NCBI RefSeq assembly: GCF_001428045.1
Contig: NZ_LMSD01000023.1
Span: 653,745 to 717,744, forward strand
Length of the DNA stretch: 64,000 nucleotides
Direction of reading: 5' to 3'
From: Paenibacillus sp. Soil750
GTDB taxonomy: Bacteria; Bacillota; Bacilli; Paenibacillales; NBRC-103111
Shown one piece after another: positions 61,310-64,000 of the stretch (the first letter of the stretch is position 1; every line of letters begins with the position of its first letter). The translations under genes were made by a program, and so were the position numbers. The notes beneath the pieces are model-generated. The model saw only the letters and a list, made by a program, of their open reading frames with translations, had not been told where the DNA came from and did no database searches.

Positions 61310-63700
61310 ATGCCTAATCTTGTGAAGTCGAGCCTTTCCCGTCGATTTGTTAGAATGATATTGTTTTTCGCATTGCTCGTCATGGTTGGGGCAATTGGTG
61401 TTTCATCCATTGGCTATGATGTACAACAGTCTTATCAAGAGCGCATCACGCTGCTCAAAGAGAAAGAAAAGGCTACGGCTTCTATCTATCTCCACTACAA
61501 TCAAATCTTTTTGCATGCAAGGGCCTTTTACGCATTCCGCCAGGAGTTTGAATATGAGGCCGTTATGAAGGAAAAGCCGGATCTAGAGAAAGCAATGGAG
61601 ACATTTTTGCAGCTTCCTTTAACAGATCAGGAGAAAGAGCTGCTTACAACGTTAAAGTCATTTGAGAAAAACTATTTTGAAAATGTATTTCCGAAATACG
61701 TAAAGCTCGCGCATAACGAGGATCCATTGGCCATAGTGAAAGCTGGTGCAACGACACCAAACGGCAGTGTAGGGACAAGTATCTATGATTTGTTAGGCAA
61801 AATTAATGACATTTCGATGCAGAACTCGTCCCAATCGGAAACAGAAGCACGGAACTTGTTTAAGACCTTATCCAATCTCAATTATGTATTCTTTGCGTAT
61901 GTATTTGGCATTTTGGTATTCATTACTTTCCTGACATCGATCACGGCCAGGAACATGGGCAGACCGCTGCGCAAACTGGCAGATCACGCAGAAAAAGTGT
62001 CATTAGGGCAGTCGGTTGAGCTGGAAATGTCCAAGCGGAACGATGAAATTGGTCTTCTCAATCGGTCCTTTCACACCATGCTGCAGAAGGTTCAAGTGAA
62101 GGAAGAAGAGCTACTATCTCAGAATGAAGAGTTAATTGCCCAGCAGGAAGAGCTACAGATGCAGCAGGAAGAGCTTCAGGAATTATTGCGTAAAATGGAA
62201 GAAAACGAAGAACTCTTGATGAGCGAAAGAGCGCTTACGAGAGACATCATGGATACCATTCAAGAAGGCGTTCAGTTCGTCAATGTCGAGGGGATCATCG
62301 TAAAGGCGAACTCAACGATGAATGAATTATTTGGTATTCCTGTGGGGCAGTCTATGTCAAATATCCAGTTAGCCCAGTTTATCTATTCAACTTCGCATGC
62401 AATTGAGGATAACAGTGATTTAAAGTCGTATATGATTTCACAGATTAGTGAAGAAGCGCTGGAGGAAAGGTCCTACATGTATGAGATCACGTCTCCGACG
62501 CGAAGGGTCATTCAAGCCTATGCGGAGCCGTTGTATAGAGAAACGGGGAGAATCGGAACGGTTTTTGTCCATCGTGATATGACGAAACAAGCCGAAGTCG
62601 ACCAATTAAAGTCGGAGTTCGTAAGTACCGTCAGTCATGAGCTGCGTACACCGCTTTCCAGTGTATTGGGCTTTGCTGAACGATTGCTGACCAAAGAGAT
62701 GAGTCCAGAGAAGCAACAGAAATACTTGAAAACAATTCATCAAGAGACTGTTCGGCTGACCGCATTAATTAATGATTTCCTGGATGTCCAACGGATGGAA
62801 TCGGGTAAATCGACTCACCAGAAGAATCCAGTTGATCTCTTTGAGGTGTTAAATGGTGTATTCACTTTGCAGCAAGGAAGCTCCACGAAGCATGATTTCA
62901 ACGTTCATATCCCTATTATACCGTATGTTATTTCAGGAGATCAGGATAATCTGACGCAGCTTTTCATGAACCTCGTTAGCAACGCAGTCAAGTATTCACC
63001 AGAAGGCGGGCGGATTACGGCGAAGCTTTACCATGTTGGTAATCAAGCTCTTGTTGACATTACCGATGAGGGATTGGGAATTCCGGAAGAAGCCATTCCA
63101 AAGCTGTTTACGAAGTTTTATCGCATTGATAATTCAGATCGTAGAGCCATTGGTGGTACGGGGTTAGGCCTTGCGATTGTGAAGGGCATTGTTGAGGCAC
63201 ATGGCGGCGAAATTTCTGTTACCTCTAAACTAGGAGAAGGAAGTACGTTCCGCGTTAGCTTTCCTTTGATTTCGATGCCTGAGATTACCAACGGGGAAGA
63301 GCTGCTAACCGCTGCAGCAGATGAATTCACAGGCAAAACCGTCGTACTCATCGAGGATGACGTCAGCTTGACGGAACTTCTCACTGAGGAACTCACTGAG
63401 AAAGGTTTTCGAGTCATCAACTACACGACTGGCGAACAAGCACTTAAAGATATGCCAATGAAGAAGCCGGATGCGGTTATCGTTGACATCATGCTAAACA
63501 ATAGTATTGACGGATGGCAGATTATCAATCTCATCAAGGAAGATCCAGCCTTACATGACTTGCCTATCTTCATTTCTTCCGCACTGGATGAAACTGAGAA
63601 GGGGAAGGAAATCGGGGCAAACATGTACTTCGTCAAACCGTATCCACCTAGCCAATTGTCGGGTATGTTGCTCGAGATTCTCGGATTGAAGCGGGTGTAA
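61310..63700 (+). CDS. Hybrid sensor histidine kinase with C-terminal receiver domain
   Basis: A 796-residue membrane sensor. Transmembrane helix 1 at about 16-36 and helix 2 at about 195-213 enclose an extracytoplasmic helical sensor. Then come HAMP (about 215-265), a Gln/Glu-rich coiled coil (about 265-305), PAS (about 310-425), HisKA with His443 (STVSHELRTPLSS), HATPase (FMNLVSNAVKYSPEGG, GGTGLGLAIVKGI), and a receiver (about 678-795) with acidic IEDD, phospho-acceptor Asp726 (VIVDIML) and Lys in FVKPYPP. The stimulus is unknown. No separate response regulator or Hpt gene is seen before the window ends. Confidence 0.94.
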   Translation: MPNLVKSSLSRRFVRMILFFALLVMVGAIGVSSIGYDVQQSYQERITLLKEKEKATASIYLHYNQIFLHARAFYAFRQEFEYEAVMKEKPDLEKAMETFLQLPLTDQEKELLTTLKSFEKNYFENVFPKYVKLAHNEDPLAIVKAGATTPNGSVGTSIYDLLGKINDISMQNSSQSETEARNLFKTLSNLNYVFFAYVFGILVFITFLTSITARNMGRPLRKLADHAEKVSLGQSVELEMSKRNDEIGLLNRSFHTMLQKVQVKEEELLSQNEELIAQQEELQMQQEELQELLRKMEENEELLMSERALTRDIMDTIQEGVQFVNVEGIIVKANSTMNELFGIPVGQSMSNIQLAQFIYSTSHAIEDNSDLKSYMISQISEEALEERSYMYEITSPTRRVIQAYAEPLYRETGRIGTVFVHRDMTKQAEVDQLKSEFVSTVSHELRTPLSSVLGFAERLLTKEMSPEKQQKYLKTIHQETVRLTALINDFLDVQRMESGKSTHQKNPVDLFEVLNGVFTLQQGSSTKHDFNVHIPIIPYVISGDQDNLTQLFMNLVSNAVKYSPEGGRITAKLYHVGNQALVDITDEGLGIPEEAIPKLFTKFYRIDNSDRRAIGGTGLGLAIVKGIVEAHGGEISVTSKLGEGSTFRVSFPLISMPEITNGEELLTAAADEFTGKTVVLIEDDVSLTELLTEELTEKGFRVINYTTGEQALKDMPMKKPDAVIVDIMLNNSIDGWQIINLIKEDPALHDLPIFISSALDETEKGKEIGANMYFVKPYPPSQLSGMLLEILGLKRV

Positions 63701-63722
63701 GGAGACGAGAGAATCCAAAGAG

Positions 63723-63775
63723 AAAGCATGCGTAGTCCAAGATTTCTATGGATTGTGCATGCTTTTTGTTTTTTA
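63723..63775 (+). terminator. Terminator after the hybrid kinase
   Basis: AAAGCATGC (63723-63731) pairs with GCATGCTTT (63757-63765), with partial inner pairing, then TTTTGTTTTTT-like sequence. Confidence 0.8.
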
Positions 63776-63846
63776 CAGGTTTGACGCGGATAGCAGGGGT
63801 ATTTTGATCGTTGATTTCATTTTTCAGCGTCTGTATTTGCGATTAA

Positions 63847-64000
63847 CTGGAAAAATGCTCTTCTGTCAAGAAAGTGGACGTCACTAAGTTATGCGACCTG
63901 CTGGTAGTATAGCTGCTCAAATTGCTCAGGTGACATGTAACCAATTGTTCTGGAAAAATGCTCTTCTGTCAAGAAAGTGGACGTCACTAAGTTATGCGAC
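63847..64000 (-). mobile_element. Tandemly duplicated end of an IS3-family-like element, running off the window
   Basis: A 51-bp sequence at 63847-63897 is repeated exactly at 63950-64000 (103-bp step). It holds the IR-like end TGTCAAGAAAGTGGAC. Between the copies, the minus strand encodes the C-terminal peptide RTIGYMSPEQFEQLYYQQVA with a stop at 63889-63891, which looks like the end of an IS3-type DDE transposase. Only this fragment is visible, so the IS group and completeness cannot be judged. Confidence 0.6.

Overview
The window looks like chromosome from a Paenibacillus-type Firmicute. The evidence is strong Shine-Dalgarno sites, LplB/LplC-type sugar importers with lipoprotein binding proteins and no ATPase, membrane-anchored AraC-family sensor-regulators, many glycoside hydrolases, an SLH-anchored collagen-like protein, and a GTG-started glutamate dehydrogenase. 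No tRNA or rRNA was recognised. The genus call is inference from gene content and style, not from a marker gene.

Layout. 1-3 kb: the tail of a sugar-import locus (partial permease, MGH1-like hydrolase, GH43). 3.0-3.75 kb: an array of 13 palindromes spaced 51-52 bp, plus one diverged copy, lying between two convergent terminators. 4-6.2 kb: gdhA and a divergent TetR-type regulator. 6.7-25.2 kb: a polysaccharide-utilisation locus (GH88, ABC importer, secreted PL8 lyase with duplicated C-terminal modules, GH28-like, GH78, AraC sensor, GH106-like). Its five transcription units share a two-block upstream element with exactly fixed spacing (TGTTAAC, 11 nt, then WTGTAKATTG). The likely target is an acidic polysaccharide containing uronate and rhamnose: the lyase creates unsaturated ends, the lipoprotein system imports oligomers, and GH88 and the rhamnosidases finish them inside the cell.

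25.3-33.1 kb: a divergent AraC/GH42 pair with matching operator-like sites, then a compact sugar-catabolic operon (class I aldolase, Gfo/Idh/MocA dehydrogenase, PfkB kinase, D-lyxose-isomerase-type cupin, DeoR repressor). 33.2-45 kb: an AraC sensor, a second importer, GH38 alpha-mannosidase, a DUF4432-like mutarotase-fold protein, and a PhyH dioxygenase divergent from another AraC regulator. 45-51.7 kb: a YvbH-like PH protein and a surface cluster (SLH plus collagen-like repeat protein, RCC1-repeat protein, double-GT2/TPR glycosyltransferase). 52-57.1 kb: a tight type III polyketide operon (PKS, methyltransferase, FAD oxidoreductase, MMPL exporter). 57.1-63.7 kb: a repeat-rich intergenic region, a GH2 beta-galactosidase divergent from an AraC regulator, and a hybrid histidine kinase. 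The window ends in a tandemly duplicated end of an IS3-like element.

The least explained items are the 52-bp palindrome array, the five-copy regulon element, the palindrome and alternative-hairpin leader of the collagen-like gene, and two related intergenic repeats.
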